DNA from: Simmondsia chinensis
Taxonomy: Eukaryota; Streptophyta; Magnoliopsida; Caryophyllales; Simmondsiaceae
DNA length: 64,000 bases
Assembly: GCA_018398585.1 (NCBI GenBank)
Contig: JAGTTD010000007.1
Location: 13,508,320 to 13,572,319 of the forward strand
Direction of reading: 5' to 3'
Shown: in pieces, positions 45,779 to 57,044 of the stretch
Numbering within the stretch: position 1 is the first letter of the stretch
Layout of the letters: each line of letters opens with the position of its first letter
Notes under the pieces: model-generated
The model's database searches: none
What the model saw: the letters and a program-made list of their open reading frames with translations, nothing else
What the model was told of the DNA's origin: nothing
Position numbers and translations under genes: made by a program

Positions 45779-46295
45779 TGTTACGCGTGAGCTCGAACCT
45801 CGAACGTAAACTAATATAATTTGGATAGATTGAGAGTTTGGGATGAGAAAGAATATAGAGTTTAGATGAGAAAGAAGAGTTTTAGAGTTAGATGAGAGAA
45901 AGAAGGGAAAAGAGATGAGGAAGTAGAGTTTAATCTCAAATGAGATAATGTTTCAGATTTCATTCATTGATTGTCTTGATCATTACATTCATTTCCTATT
46001 TATAGCAATCTAATGTGAGCACTAAACAAGGAACCTACTCACTCTTAGGAACAATCTAGAATGTAAAGCTAACAAACTAATGCTCAAGATATTTATTATT
46101 GGAGCCAAAAATCTGGAAATAATAACAACTACACCAGCAAGTAGTGACGGTTCAGCAGCAGCACCGCAACACGCAGCAGGGGACCAAAACAGAACAGCAG
46201 CAGCAGATCAGCACGCACCAGCAGCATTTGAATTTAACATATTTTCCCGCCACAGCTTTTTTAAGATTCGAGTCTCGTATTCTTGGTTTGTAACA
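45779..46295 (-). repeat. LTR 3 of array E (517 bp)
   Basis: 5' LTR of E2. TATA box (minus) at 45997-46004. Ends TTTGTAACA, then CAAAA and the D frame. Confidence 0.93.
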
Positions 46296-46300
46296 CAAAA

Positions 46301-48273
46301 CCAAACCTTTAATGGAGCTCTTGAAGAAGGATGCTTTTGGGTGGAACGTGAAGTCTCAAGCTGCATTTGAAGCCCTCAAAGCCGCTATGTGTGCAGCACC
46401 GGTCTTGACAATGCCGAACTTCACCAAAAGCTTCGTTTTGGAGGCCGATGCAAGTGAAACTGGTATTGGGGCTGTTCTCTCTCAAGGAGGAAGGCCTATT
46501 GCATATCTAAGTCAAGCTCTAAGTCCCAAGCATCAGGCAATGTCGACTTATGAGAAGGAGTACCTTGCGATTCTCTTAGCCGCAGAGAAATGGAGGCACT
46601 ACTTGGAAGGTCACAAATTCACCATTCGGACAGATCACCAAAGCCTAAAATATCTCCTTGAGCAGAAAATAGTGTCGAGAATTCAAAAGAAAGGCTTGAT
46701 GAAAATGTTAGGCGTTGATTACAACATCGAGTATAGAAGTGGCAAAGAAAACGCAGCTACAGATGCACTATCATGGCGTTTTGAGGACACTGTTTCAAGC
46801 TCATGCTCAGCCATTTTAGTGGTAATTCTTTCTTGGCTCGAAGAGCTACACAAGTCCTACGAGGAAGATCCATTTGCTTGTGAAAAGCTGGCTGCTGCAG
46901 TGCTCAAACCCGACGTAAAAACTGCTGCAAAACACCGAGAGCTGACAGTTCAAAATGGGCTGTTGCGAGTCCAAGGCAAACTTTATGTCGGTTCTGCTAC
47001 TGACTTGAGAAAACAGGTCATCCAAGCCTCACACGACGCTGCTTGGGGAGGTCGCGAGGGTGTGGAAGGCACTTATCAACGAATGAAAGCATATTTTACT
47101 TGGCCGAGCATGAAAAAAGATGTGAACGATTATGTGAATTCTTGTGAAGTATGTCAACAAACAAAATTGGGAGATCCTCAATACAAGGGACTTCTTCAAC
47201 CTCTCCCTATTTCGGATGGAGCTTGGGTTCATATTAGCATGGACTTCATCGAGGGACTACCGAAGTCCGAAGGCAAGGAGGTCATATGGGTCGTGGTGGA
47301 TCGTTTCACCAAATATAGTCATTTTATTGCCCTTGTTCGACCTGTTACTGCTGCAAAGTTGGCAAGGCTTTTCCTTGACAACATTTATAAGCTACATGGG
47401 TTGCCTCAATCCATTGTGTCGGACCGAGACAAAATCTTCACAAGCACTTTTTGGAGAGAATTGTTCAAGCTAATGGGAACCATGTTGGCTCTTAGTTCTT
47501 CCTATCATCCTCAAATGGATGGTCAAATCGAATGAGTCAACCAATGTGTAGAGCAATATCTTCGGAGTATGGTCTTCTTGAGGCCCAAAGAGTGGAACCG
47601 TTGGCTTTCCTTAGTCGAATTTTGGTTCAATACACACTTCCACACAACCATTGGCACTTCACACTTCCAAGCATTGTATGGATACTCTCCACCTTCTCCT
47701 ATGATGATACAACAACCAAAATCAGCTGATTCTACAGCAACCAAAATGGTGCAATAGAGGAGACAGATCATGCAGTCGCTTACGGACAATCTCCAACAAG
47801 CTCGGGCTCGAATGAAGTATTATGCAGACAAGAAGAGGGTAGAAAAGAACTATGACGTTGGGGGCATGGTCTACCTCAAATTACAACCATATAGATAATC
47901 ATCCGTGGCTGTCAGACGCAATGTCAAGTTGTGTGCTCGTTTCTTTGGCCCGTACAAGATCTTAGAGAAAATTGGCAATGTCGCATATAAACTTGACTTA
48001 CCTTTGCATTCTTACATTCATCCCGTGTTTCATGTATCCCTACTTAAAAAACAGGTCAAGAGAGGTGCTGATTGTGTTCAAGATCCTCCAATTGCTGAAG
48101 CCAATGGGCTGCAACTGCAGTACCCGAGCTCTGTTAGATCCAAGAGAACGCTGCAGCTCAATGACAAGAAAATTCAAGAGGTGTTGGTCACTTGGAGCAA
48201 CCTAAAAGTGGACTTTACAACTTTGGAGGACTACACTTTCTTGAAGAGTCAATTTCCGGGCTTCACTTCTTGA
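46301..48273 (+). pseudogene. Element D RNase H and integrase
   Basis: Continues the frame from 39304. RNase H with [16 protein letters not shown] and TDHQSLKYLLEQ, integrase zinc part (HDAAWGGREG, where a zinc-ligand His reads Arg; CEVCQQTK), core with MDFIEGLPKSEGKEV, SDRDKIF and the Glu region, then [13 protein letters not shown] and the chromodomain-like end. Stops: TGA 47533-47535 (Arg codon, directly after the catalytic Glu), TAG near 47755, TAA near 47896. The natural end TGA at 48271-48273 lies in the hairpin. Confidence 0.9.
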
Positions 48274-48285
48274 GGACAAGAAGTG
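48264..48285 (+). other. Pre-polypurine-tract hairpin, element D
   Basis: Arms CACTTCTTG / CAAGAAGTG, 9 perfect pairs, loop AGGA; contains the pol stop codon. Purine tract follows at 48290. Confidence 0.78.
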
Positions 48286-48302
48286 TCACAAGGGGGAGGG
48301 AA

Positions 48303-48399
48303 TGTTACGAATTAATAAATTTTTCTTGTAATGCATTTTAATTTCTTAGTATTACTTTTAATTAGAGTCTATATGATGTAATAACAATTAAAATAGCAC
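48303..48399 (+). repeat. 3' LTR of element D, first 97 bp only
   Basis: Matches 35909-36005 and stops abruptly; H RT coding resumes at about 48400. About 325 bp of LTR, the TSD and about a dozen bases of H are deleted. Confidence 0.9.
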
Positions 48400-49203
48400 A
48401 CGCATCATGGACATTCTGAGTTCGTGGTCATGCCTTTTGGGCTCTTCGGTGCCCCAGCTTATTTTTCAAGCTTTGATGAACTTGGTGTTCAAGAACTTAT
48501 TGAGGAAATTTGTACTTGTGTTCTTTGACTATATATTGGTTTATAGTCCCTCTTTGGAGACTCATTTGGATCACCTAGAGCTGATGTTTCAGTCCATGAG
48601 GGAGCATAAACTCTATGCTCAGCTCTCTAAATGTTCGTTTGCCCAAAATCAAGTGGAGTATCTTGGCCATTTAATATCAAATAATGGAGTGGCTACTAAT
48701 CTAAGCAAGGTGCAAGCGATGAAGGAATGGCCTGTTCCAAAAACTGTCAAACAGTTGCATGGATTCCTTGGATTAACAGGGTATTATCGGAAGTTCATTG
48801 CTGGATATGGTGTGATTGCAAAGCCTTTAGCTGATCTGCTCCGGAAGGATGCCTTCCTTTGGAATGAAGAGGCTAAAGAAGCATTTGAAAGATTGAAAGT
48901 AGTTATGATGTCTGCTCAAGTATTGGTTATGCCTGACTTTTCCTTGCCTTTCGTATTAGAAACCGATGCTTGTAGCAATGTAATTGGTGCAGTGCTGTCT
49001 CGGAATGGATGGCCATTGGCCTATCTAAGTCCGGCCTTAAGTTACAGGAATCAAGCATTATCTATATATGAAAAGGAGTATGTTGCAATTCCAATGACAG
49101 TACAGAAATGGAGGCACTATTTGGAGGGACATCAATTCATAATCAAGACAGACCACCAAAGCCTCAAATATTTGCTCGAGCAAAAGATCACTACAAGGGT
49201 GTA
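48400..49203 (+). pseudogene. Element H RT and RNase H with altered active site
   Basis: Resumes at [14 protein letters not shown], then a local frameshift. RT catalytic FFDD reads FFDY (48521-48532). Then [27 protein letters not shown] connection, RNase H with LETDACSNVIGAVLS and TDHQSLKYLLEQ; TAG at 49202-49204. Confidence 0.85.
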
Positions 49204-50760
49204 GAGAAAGGGCCTCATGAAGATGTTAGGCTTGCATGACACTATTGAGTATCGAAAGGTAAAAGATAATCAAGAAGCAGATGCTCTCTCATGAAGGGTA
49301 GAGGATTCTGAAGTTGCAAATTTTTTCGCTGTTTCAAAAGTTGTTCCAACTTGGATGAATGAATTGATTAAGTCATATGAAGGGGACACATTCGCTCAGG
49401 ATTATATTACAGCTCGTTGTGTTTAGGGAACTAAGGAAGCTGATTTTGAAATTGCTGTTATCAATGGCATAATAAGGACCAAGGGAAAGGCGCATGTTAG
49501 AGAGGATTCAGAATTAAGAAAGCAGATTGTATTGGCCTTTCATAGTTCAGCTTAGAGTGGACACTCTTGAATCGAAGGCACTTATCAAAGATTGCACCAA
49601 TACTTACATTGCAAGGATATGAAGAGGGAGGTTCAGGAGCTACTTCAGCAATGTGATGTTTCTCAAAGAACCAAAAGTGAGCATGTGCCATACCAAGGTT
49701 TGCTTCAACCTCTGCCGATTCTGGAAAGAGCTTGGCAGCACATAAGTATGGATTTCACTGAAGACTTACCCAAATTAGAGGGAAAGGAAGTCATTTAGGT
49801 GGTGGTTGATCATTTCACAAAGTTTAATCATTTTGTGGCCCTTTACCATCTAATTATTGCTGAAAGATTGGAAAGGCTCTTTTTGGATTAGATTTATAAT
49901 CTCCATGGATTGCCCCAATCCATTGTTTCTGATAAAGACAAGTTATTCATCAGTAATTTTTGGCGTGAGTTGTTTGCTTTGCCTGGGTCTACATTAGCTC
50001 TCAGTTCATCATACCATCCACAATCCTATGGTCAAAGAGAGAGTAAATCAGTGCCTTGAACTATATCTGAGGAGTATGACATTCACTCATCCAAGGAATT
50101 GGAATAGATGGTTGTCCCTTGCGGAATTTTGGAATAACACTCATTTCCATTCAGCTTTAAGAGCTAGTCCCTTCAAGGTTTTGTATGGATACGATCCTCC
50201 AGCACCATTGATGTTACAAGGAGCAATTTCGCATGTGGTTGAAGTCAATGAGCTGCCGAATTAAAGGAAATAGCTGGAGGTGCAACTCAAGGACAACTTG
50301 CAAGTTGCTCAATCGAGGATGAATTATTTTGCTGATATAAAAAGGATTAACAAAACTTCTTAAAGTGATGATTATGTTTTCTTGAAATTACAGCCTTCTA
50401 AGCAATCGTCCATTGCAGTGCGCAAGAATATCAAGCTATATGCTCGATTCTTTAGTCCTTACAAGGTGTTGGAGCGAGTTGGGAAGGTTGCTTATAAGTT
50501 GGAGTTGCCTCCTGAATCTTGAGTTCATCTCGTGTTCCATGTTTCGTTGCTTAAGAAGTATGCCGCAGCTGGTTCAAGTGCTTCTACAGATCATTCGCAT
50601 GCTACATTGCAAGGAATCTTGGTGTAACAGCCACAAGCAATCTTGGACTCAAGAACAGTGCTGCAGCAAGGGAGGAAGATCAAGGAAGTCCTAGTTCAAT
50701 GGAGTAATTTGAGCCTGTAGAATGCAACTTGTGAAGATGGGCACTGCTTGCGGTCCCAAT
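49204..50760 (+). pseudogene. Element H integrase
   Basis: Heavily broken. Recognisable parts: zinc region near 49540-49680, core MDFTEDLPKLEGKEVI (49748-49798) and a Glu region near 50030, NRWLSLAEFWNNTHFHSALRASPFKVLYGYDPP (50100-50200), [11 protein letters not shown] block near 50530 and a chromodomain-like end near 50700. Confidence 0.78.
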
Positions 50761-50771
50761 TTCCATCATTC

Positions 50772-50790
50772 CATTCTTGAGCCAAGAATG
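50772..50790 (+). other. Pre-polypurine-tract hairpin, element H
   Basis: Arms CATTCTTG / CAAGAATG, 8 perfect pairs, shortened loop AGC. Purine-rich AGAGGAAGGCA follows. Confidence 0.72.
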
Positions 50791-50808
50791 TACTCAAGAG
50801 GAAGGCAT

Positions 50809-51150
50809 TGTTATGATTGTCACTGGCTTACCTAGTTTGGAATAATGTTTTTAGCTTGTCTTAGTTCAATTGCTTTAATGGTTGTTGTCTTGATTTTCTT
50901 AAGTCGGTTAGCTAGTCAGTTTTGGCAGCTAAGCTAGTTAGAGCTGTTTAGTTGTTAGTCTTGTTCCATTGTATCTAGAATTAGTATTAATAGCTCGATC
51001 TTATGTAATAATCATTCATCAATGAAAATATCTTAGAATTCTCTCTCTCATCTCTAATTCTCTCTCTAACTCTAATCTCTTTCACTTCTTTCTCTTATCT
51101 AAACTCTACAAACCTAGGTTATGAATCAAGATTGATCTTGATTCATTACA
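50809..51150 (+). repeat. 3' LTR of element H (342 bp)
   Basis: Matches 28650-29022 with an internal deletion near 50870. Ends TTCATTACA; right flank TTTTT is the TSD. Confidence 0.92.
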
Positions 51151-51940
51151 TTTTTCTGTCCTGCCTCAGGTAAGCCAGCATAGTTGATTCAAACAATTGT
51201 GCTTTCGAATATGCTTTGGACACTGCAGGAGGATTAAGAGCTTTCACAAGGCTCTTGATCCTAGGCTTAAGTCCACTAATAAAGCTGGAAACATAATAAG
51301 CCTCCTGCACTTCCAGATTTATGGACATCATCCTTGCCTTCAAGTTCTCAAAACGTGTCATGTATTCCTTTACACTACTAACTTGAGCCACCTTGTTGAA
51401 CTTGTCAATCACCTCTCCTGGATCCTCATCAGCATATCTTTCACACAGTTCACCCACGAATTCTTGCCAAGTTACATTAGGATTGCTCAAAATCAAGCTA
51501 TGGAACCAAACCACTTGATCTCCATGAAGATAAATTGCAGCTAATTCCAACTTTTAGGAATCAGGTATTGCATAATCGAAAATATCTTTCGCATTTCTAG
51601 TCCATGACTGTGGTTGCACTCCATCAAAAGCATCGCTCTCAACCTTTGGCTGGCGAAAACCCAATCTCTTTACCATAGGCAGTTCTTCAACTTGTTCTTC
51701 CACTGGCTTTGGAAAGAGAGGATCAGGAGGTCTTCCTTGTTGTAGGATTCTAGCTCCAGAAGGTCTAGGTTGTCTATTGCTCTGTTCGTGCATTTTAGTT
51801 AGCTGCTGCTGCAAGTGTCGCTGAGATTGCTACTGATTCTCATTCATGTTACCAATAACTAGCACCAAATCTTACACTTGCTGGCGCAATTGATCCAATT
51901 GCCCATCATGATTAGCTCTAGCATTAGCATTACCAGCCAT
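51151..51940 (-). pseudogene. Element G gag
   Basis: Start at 51940 (MAGNANARANHDGQLDQL). Stops near 51875 and 51832 and TAA-type stop at about 51554; capsid-like domain with WTRNAKDIFDYAIP, GDQVVWFHSLILSNPNVTWQEFVGELCERYADEDP and LKPRIKSLVKALNPP. Ends at the H insertion; the zinc knuckle is missing. Confidence 0.85.
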
Positions 51941-52020
51941 TGACGCAGCCTTCTTGCCTTTTTTCAGCTTAATCGAAGCGAAGCACAATCAATTTCGGAT
52001 TCTTAAGCTCTGATATCACT

Positions 52021-52359
52021 TGTTATGGTTCAAGTTCAACCTTGAATTATAACCTAGAAGAGAGGAAGATAGAGATGAGAGATTAGTATAGAGATGAGAA
52101 TTAGAGAGAATTGAGATGGGAGAAGAAGATATTTGTTATTATCATTCAATGAATCTTAGAAATGAACAACTAAACTACTTACCAACTAAAGATAGCTCAA
52201 GACAATATAATGCATCAAGACACTACTTCTAACTAACTTAACTACTCATTGCACCAAAATAGTAATTGAACCAATTTACACCTTATTACAACAGCAAACA
52301 AGCAATTAGATAGCTAAGAGACTTATTAAGCAATACAAGATAGAATCACAATCATGACA
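52021..52359 (-). repeat. 5' LTR of element G (339 bp)
   Basis: Plus-strand ends TGTTATGGTTC and ATCATGACA; PBS at 52007-52018 with one mismatch. The terminal inverted repeat next to the PBS has arms TTATGGTTCAAG / CTTGAATTATAA with two mismatches. Confidence 0.9.
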
Positions 52360-53472
52360 ACATTTTCCCCACCCTATGGAGGAATCTCAAACAAAAGAAG
52401 TTGATCTTAAGGACCAACCATAAGAACAGGACATGCTAGCTAATAGCAGTCCTTAACAGCAGAATCAAGATACATCCATGGTTAACAACCCAAAGAAGGG
52501 AGCAGACCAAGGGATCCATATTCAATATGGGATGCTTCCTAAAAAGGTTAATGTCAGAACCACCTTACTTCTTCCCTTGGAGTTCATGGTAAGAAGGTGT
52601 CAAGGGTGATGTGATAGCAATGGATCAGAAGTCTCAAGTGGGGCTCGTGGAAGAAGCAGTGGCCACTAAAGGTACTCTCAACCCTTACTCATTTGATGGC
52701 ATTCTGGTGAATAGGGTCTTGGTGGATAATGGTGCAGCTATCAAAATACTACTTTCATATATGTTGGGGCTCATTACTAAGTCTCGAGAGCACTTGATTA
52801 CATTAGATGTGTCAATCTGTGAATTTTCTAGAGCTACTGCCAAATCTGAAGGAGTTATCCCGATTGACTTAACCAGTTGCGCTTAAGTAAGCCGATAGCT
52901 TTCTTTATGGTGAAAAACACCTCAAGCTATAATGGTTTGCTCGATAGAGATTGGATGCATGCCAATTATTGTATTCCATCTTCACTTCACCAGCTGGTAA
53001 TTTTCTAGAACCATGACAAGTGTGAGGTCGTTATGGCAGATAATAGGCCATTCATGGCTAACACCAATCGTGTTGATGTAAAATTCTATGAAGATGGCAT
53101 GGGATCTCTAGAAGACAAAAGGGCCACTCCACAGTCTGCCCAACAACAGGACACAATAGGTATCCTTGACAGCCCACTGACTGAAGCTGAGGTTGGTCAA
53201 GTGGATCTCAAGTCTGAAGACTGTAACTTATGGGGATGCATGAGGGCCATTCACGACGAAGGACACTTCCAAGGCACTCCGGAACCTCGATGCGGAGGCA
53301 CCAAGACCTCCTAGTAATGGCCCAAGAGGCCATTTCTTCAGCATTAGCAAGGCTCATGAACTAGCACGCTGAGGATCAGCTTTGAACTGAGAATTCATTC
53401 AATGGTTTTGAAGTCCATACAGCACAAGCAAAAGGGCTGAAGCTCTCCGACATAAGAGCAGCACTAGCCAAA
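52360..53472 (+). pseudogene. Element J protease region
   Basis: The Tat-type aspartic protease reads GILVNRVLVDNGAAIKILL with DNG at 52725-52733, then VIPIDLTSC, and after a stop the MVKNTSSYNGLLDRDWMHANYCIPSSLHQLV segment and the linker MADNRPFMANTNRVDVKFYEDGMGSL (53033-53110). Further linker to 53472 is not assignable. Confidence 0.75.
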
Positions 53473-54190
53473 ATGGAGGATCTAAGGGCTGAAGTCCAAG
53501 AGCCCCTCCTCGAGGTTGATTTGGGTTCAACAGAAGACCTAAGACCTACTTATCTAAGCACTCTGCTTTCTGAGGAGCAGAAAGAGCAGTACTTAGCCTG
53601 GCTTTGTGAACTTAAGGACTGCTTGGCTTGGGACCATCATGAAATGCTTGGCTGAGATAGAAAAGTGGTTGAGCATAGGCTTCCTATTAAGCCAAGCTCG
53701 AGGGCCATCATTAAGGCCTAGAGAAGGATGTCCCAAAAAGTCATTGATTTGGTCAAGGAATAGAATGGAAGACTCTTAAAGGCCAAATTCATTAGAACAT
53801 CCAGGTATGTTGAATGGCTGGCAAATATTTTTCTCACCATTAAAAAGAATGGCAAAATCAAGGTCTGTATTAATTTTAGATATCTGAATGCAGGCAGCCC
53901 AAAGGATGAATATCCAACGTCTATTGCTGATGTGCTCATTGACTCAGGCCCCGGCATGAGGTTTTTTTTCCTTTATGGATGGCTATTATGGGTACTACCA
54001 AATCATGATTTCTTTAGAGAACACTCAAAAAACAACATTCAAGTGTCCTCAGTCAATAGGGACATTTGAATGGGTGGCTATGCCCTTTCGTTTGAATAAT
54101 ACGGGAGCCACCTATAAGATGAACAAGATCTTTCATGACCTCATTGGCAAGACCATAGAAGTCTATATAGATGACATTGTGGTAAAATAA
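53473..54190 (+). pseudogene. Element J reverse transcriptase
   Basis: RT lead-in DLRPTYLSTLLSEEQKEQYLAWLCELKDCLAWDHHEMLG, then LPIKPSSRAI, IKVCINFRYLNAGSPKDEYPTSIADVLIDS, frameshift near 53960, and MDGYYGYYQIMISLENTQKTTFKCPQSIGTFEWVAMPF with the catalytic YIDDIVVK just before the stop at 54188-54190. Tat-type sequence, clearly unlike the chromoviruses nested in it. Confidence 0.83.
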
Positions 54191-55617
54191 AAATCCCTAA
54201 TCAAACACTTGGAGGACTTGAGGGGTGCGTTCTTTAAAATGAGAGCCCATAACCTCATGATGAATCCATTAAAATGTGCTTTTGGCATACAAGCTGGAAA
54301 GTTTCATGGTTTTCTGGTGCACCAAAGAGGCATCGAGGTGGATATCAATAAGAATAAGGCCTTCCAACATGCAAAACTGCCTTTAAACAAAGGGGCATCG
54401 AGGTGGGTATCAATAAGACTAAGGCCTTCCAACATGCCAAACCGCCTTCAAACAAAAAGAAGCTTCAATGCTTCCTTAGGCAAGTTAACTTCTTAAGGCA
54501 TTTTATCTCGAATGTCGCAAGGAAAACATAAGCCTTCTCTCCACTGCTGAGATTCAAGTCTCAAAAGCACTTCATATGGGAGGACCCACATTAAGCAGCA
54601 TTCAAGGCCATTAAGGAGTACTTGATTACGCCACTAGTACTTATTCCGCCAAAGTAGGATAGGCCTTTGAAGATATGTCTCTGCTTCTAAGGAATCTATT
54701 AGTTGTTTGCTTGTTCAAGACAACGAGCAAGGTTTTGAGGAGGCTTTGTTCTACCTTAGCCATTGCCTAAATGAATTCCCTAATTGAAAATTGTGTCTAC
54801 CGTTGTTTTATGCATCAACAAAATTGAGTCATTATTTCTTGGGTTTTACTATGTATGTTGTTACCTAGATCGATGTCCTCAAGTACATGCTAGATAGACC
54901 ATTTTTAAGAGAGAGATCAAATAAGTGGAGCATAGCTCAATTTTAGTTTGAGTTGGCTTATGTTTCATAAAAGTTAGTAAAGGGACAATCTTTAGCAGAC
55001 TTTTTAGCTGACCACCCTAACATCCATACTAGCTTAAACAATGTGCTAGAACAGCTTGTACTGGTATAACTAGCTCCTTGGAAACTGTTCTTTGATGGTT
55101 CGAGGACCAATTCAAGTGTTGGAGTTGGAATTGTGATAGAATCCCCTGATGGATCATCACTAAATTGGCTATTACCTCTGTGGGTAAATGTTCCAACAAC
55201 ATGGCAGAGTATGAGGCATTGATAATTGGCCATCAAACTCGATTCGAAATGCAAGTCCTCAGTGTTATAATCAAAGGGGATTCACAGTTTGTAATTTTCC
55301 AAGTAAAAGTGGAATTTCAATGTTCAAGTGATACCTCAAATCGATACCTATCAGTAGTACAAAAGCTATTGAATAAATTTGATGGTGTGTGTTTTGGACA
55401 TATTTCTAGGGAACAGAGTAAGGAAGCCAATGACTTGGCTCAGTTGGCATCTGGGTACAAATTGCCTGGAACTTGGTGTGAAGAAACCATGGTCATTAAG
55501 ACTAAGGTTATGAATCATGAGATCGAGTTCACTGAGTCCTCTGCCCTCATAGGTGAAGACACGCCAAGAGGACACTTGGAGTACTATGAGACTAATCAAA
55601 CTGTCCTAAGTCAATAA
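54191..55617 (+). pseudogene. Element J RNase H and second RNase H
   Basis: 54209-54340 holds the RT thumb (FFKMRAHNLMMNPLKCAFGIQAGKFHGFLVHQRGIEV), followed by a local duplication near 54330-54430. A decayed first RNase H leads to the KGQSLADFLADHP linker (54970-55015). The second RNase H follows: LFFDGSRTNSSVGVGIVIESPDG, NNMAEYEALIIGH, IIKGDSQFVI, LNKFDGVCFGHISREQSKEANDLAQLASGY. Two RNase H domains mark the Tat clade. Confidence 0.8.
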
Positions 55618-56800
55618 GAGGATTGGAGAAAGCCCTTTGTGGATTACTTGAAGAACCCTAATGACAGCTCACAGATTCCATCAGGATGGTGAGTCTGGCT
55701 AGTTGTATAAAAGGGATGCTAGTGGAGGGCTTCTCAAGTACCTTGACTTGGATGAAGATATACTAGTAATGGTAGGAGCCCATGAGGGTATTTGTAGATC
55801 CCATCTAGCTGGTAACAAAATGCATTCGCTTATTAGACATTATGGCTACTACTAATCATCAATGATAGATGATTGCATAAAGTATACCAAGGGATGCTAA
55901 GCATGCCAAAGATATGGACATGTGCCAAGAATCCCTGCTACTAAGATGCATGCTATTGTCAAACAAAGGCCATTTAAGGGTTGGGCAATGGACATCATTG
56001 GGGACATTAACTCTCCTTCCAGTAAACAACACTCATATATTCTGGTGGCTACTGACTACTTCACAAAGTGGGTGAAAGCTAAACCACATAGGAATATCTA
56101 TCAGCAAGATGTGATTGAGTTCACCAAAGAACACACCCTATGTAGGTTTGGTATCTGAGAAACCATCACAGTGGACTAGGCTAGAGTGTTTAATGGGGCT
56201 AAGGTTAAAGAGTTTACCAAGAGTTTCAACATAGATATCTAAAACTTAACACCTTATTATGCTAAGCCTAATGGGCAGGAAAAGTCAACCAATAAGATTC
56301 TGAAGGCCAACATTGAAAAGATGATAGAGGATAATCCTAGGAAGCAGCATGAGTTGCTACTAGGCACCCTTTGGGCTTATAGAACCTCTAAATGAGATGC
56401 AACTGGAATAACTCCTTTCCATTTGACATATGGCCATGAGGTTGTGCTCTTGAAGTAACAGTTTAGTCTAAACTTGAATATGAGCAGTCAATGATGGATG
56501 CGCTTACTTTTAGACTAAGTAAGGCTTGATGCCCTTCATAAATTGGAAACTCAAAAGAAGAGGGTTGCTAAAGCCTACAAAAAAAAGGTCTAACTCAGGT
56601 CTTTTGACTTGAGGGATCTCGTCTGGAAAGTGGTTTCACCCATTGGCCAGAAGGATTGAGTCTTTGAGAAATAGTCCCCAAACTAGGAGGGCCCATTCAG
56701 AGCCATAGAGGTATTTGGAGGTAATGCCTATTTACTCCAAGACCTAGATGGAAGGATTCACCCAAGGACTATAAATGGTAGGTTTTCAAGAAATATGTGC
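55618..56800 (+). pseudogene. Element J integrase
   Basis: Zinc region (HEGICRSHLAGNKMHSLIRHYGYY ... CQRYGHVPRIP), core KGWAMDIIGDINSPSSKQHSYILVATDYFTKWVKAKPH (55975-56090), second Asp near 56170 (TVD-ARVFNG), third catalytic Glu near 56280 (NGQEKSTNKILKANIEK), then WAYRTSK and TPFHLTYGHEVVL. C-terminal remnants run to 56800. Stops are frequent. Confidence 0.8.
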
Positions 56801-57044
56801 CATCAGTTTGGGATTCTAATAAAAAAAAGTCCTTAAGTATAGATACCCAGAGCTATGGGCTCAATTTCAGGACAAATGTCTTGAAAATCAATCTCATGAT
56901 CCTTAAATTTAGACAAAAAGAAAGGACAAGAATTACCAATCTGAGAGACGTATTGAGCAAAATACATATTTCTTTTGTTGTGGAAAGAGTACATGGCTTA
57001 CATATAAAAGAAAAATTGCAAGTGAGTAACTTGTATCGCCAAAA

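Larger units (their letters stand above)
39305..46295 (-). mobile_element. Array E: tandem LTR-gag-LTR-gag-LTR (6991 bp, period 3237)
   Basis: Three LTRs of 517 bp each and two internal regions of 2720 bp each. Only gag is encoded. Related to array A. The host D frame is interrupted between 39304 and 46301 and rejoins in phase. The five bases on the two sides are CATTG (39300-39304) and CAAAA (46296-46300), not a clean duplication. Confidence 0.93.
35909..48399 (+). mobile_element. Element D: Ty3/Gypsy chromovirus, nearly intact frame (split by array E)
   Basis: 5' LTR 35909-36330, exact PBS 36333-36344, gag-pol 36433-48273 interrupted by E, purine tract AAGGGGGAGGGAA, and only the first 97 bp of the 3' LTR (48303-48399). 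Left flank CAAGA (35904-35908) has no matching right copy because the 3' end is deleted. Same family as L. Confidence 0.93.
28650..51150 (+). mobile_element. Element H: Ty3/Gypsy chromovirus (split by I and D; internally deleted)
   Basis: LTRs 28650-29022 and 50809-51150, TSD TTTTT (28645-28649, 51151-51155), PBS 29025-29036 exact. Gag 29164-29887 and 35626 to about 35684, then an internal deletion to RT, RT/RNase H/integrase 48400-50760. Inserted in G in opposite orientation. Very many stops. Confidence 0.92.
9291..52359 (-). mobile_element. Element G: Ty3/Gypsy chromovirus (split by F and H)
   Basis: 5' LTR 52021-52359, gag 51151-51940, pol 25633-28644, 3' LTR 9291-9506 plus 25507-25632. 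PBS at 52007-52018 has one mismatch. Interrupted by F inside its 3' LTR and by H at 28650-51150. The zinc knuckle and protease are missing between gag and the RT linker, so an internal deletion preceded or accompanied its decay. TSD with J is AGATT/ACATT, 4 of 5 identical. Confidence 0.85.
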
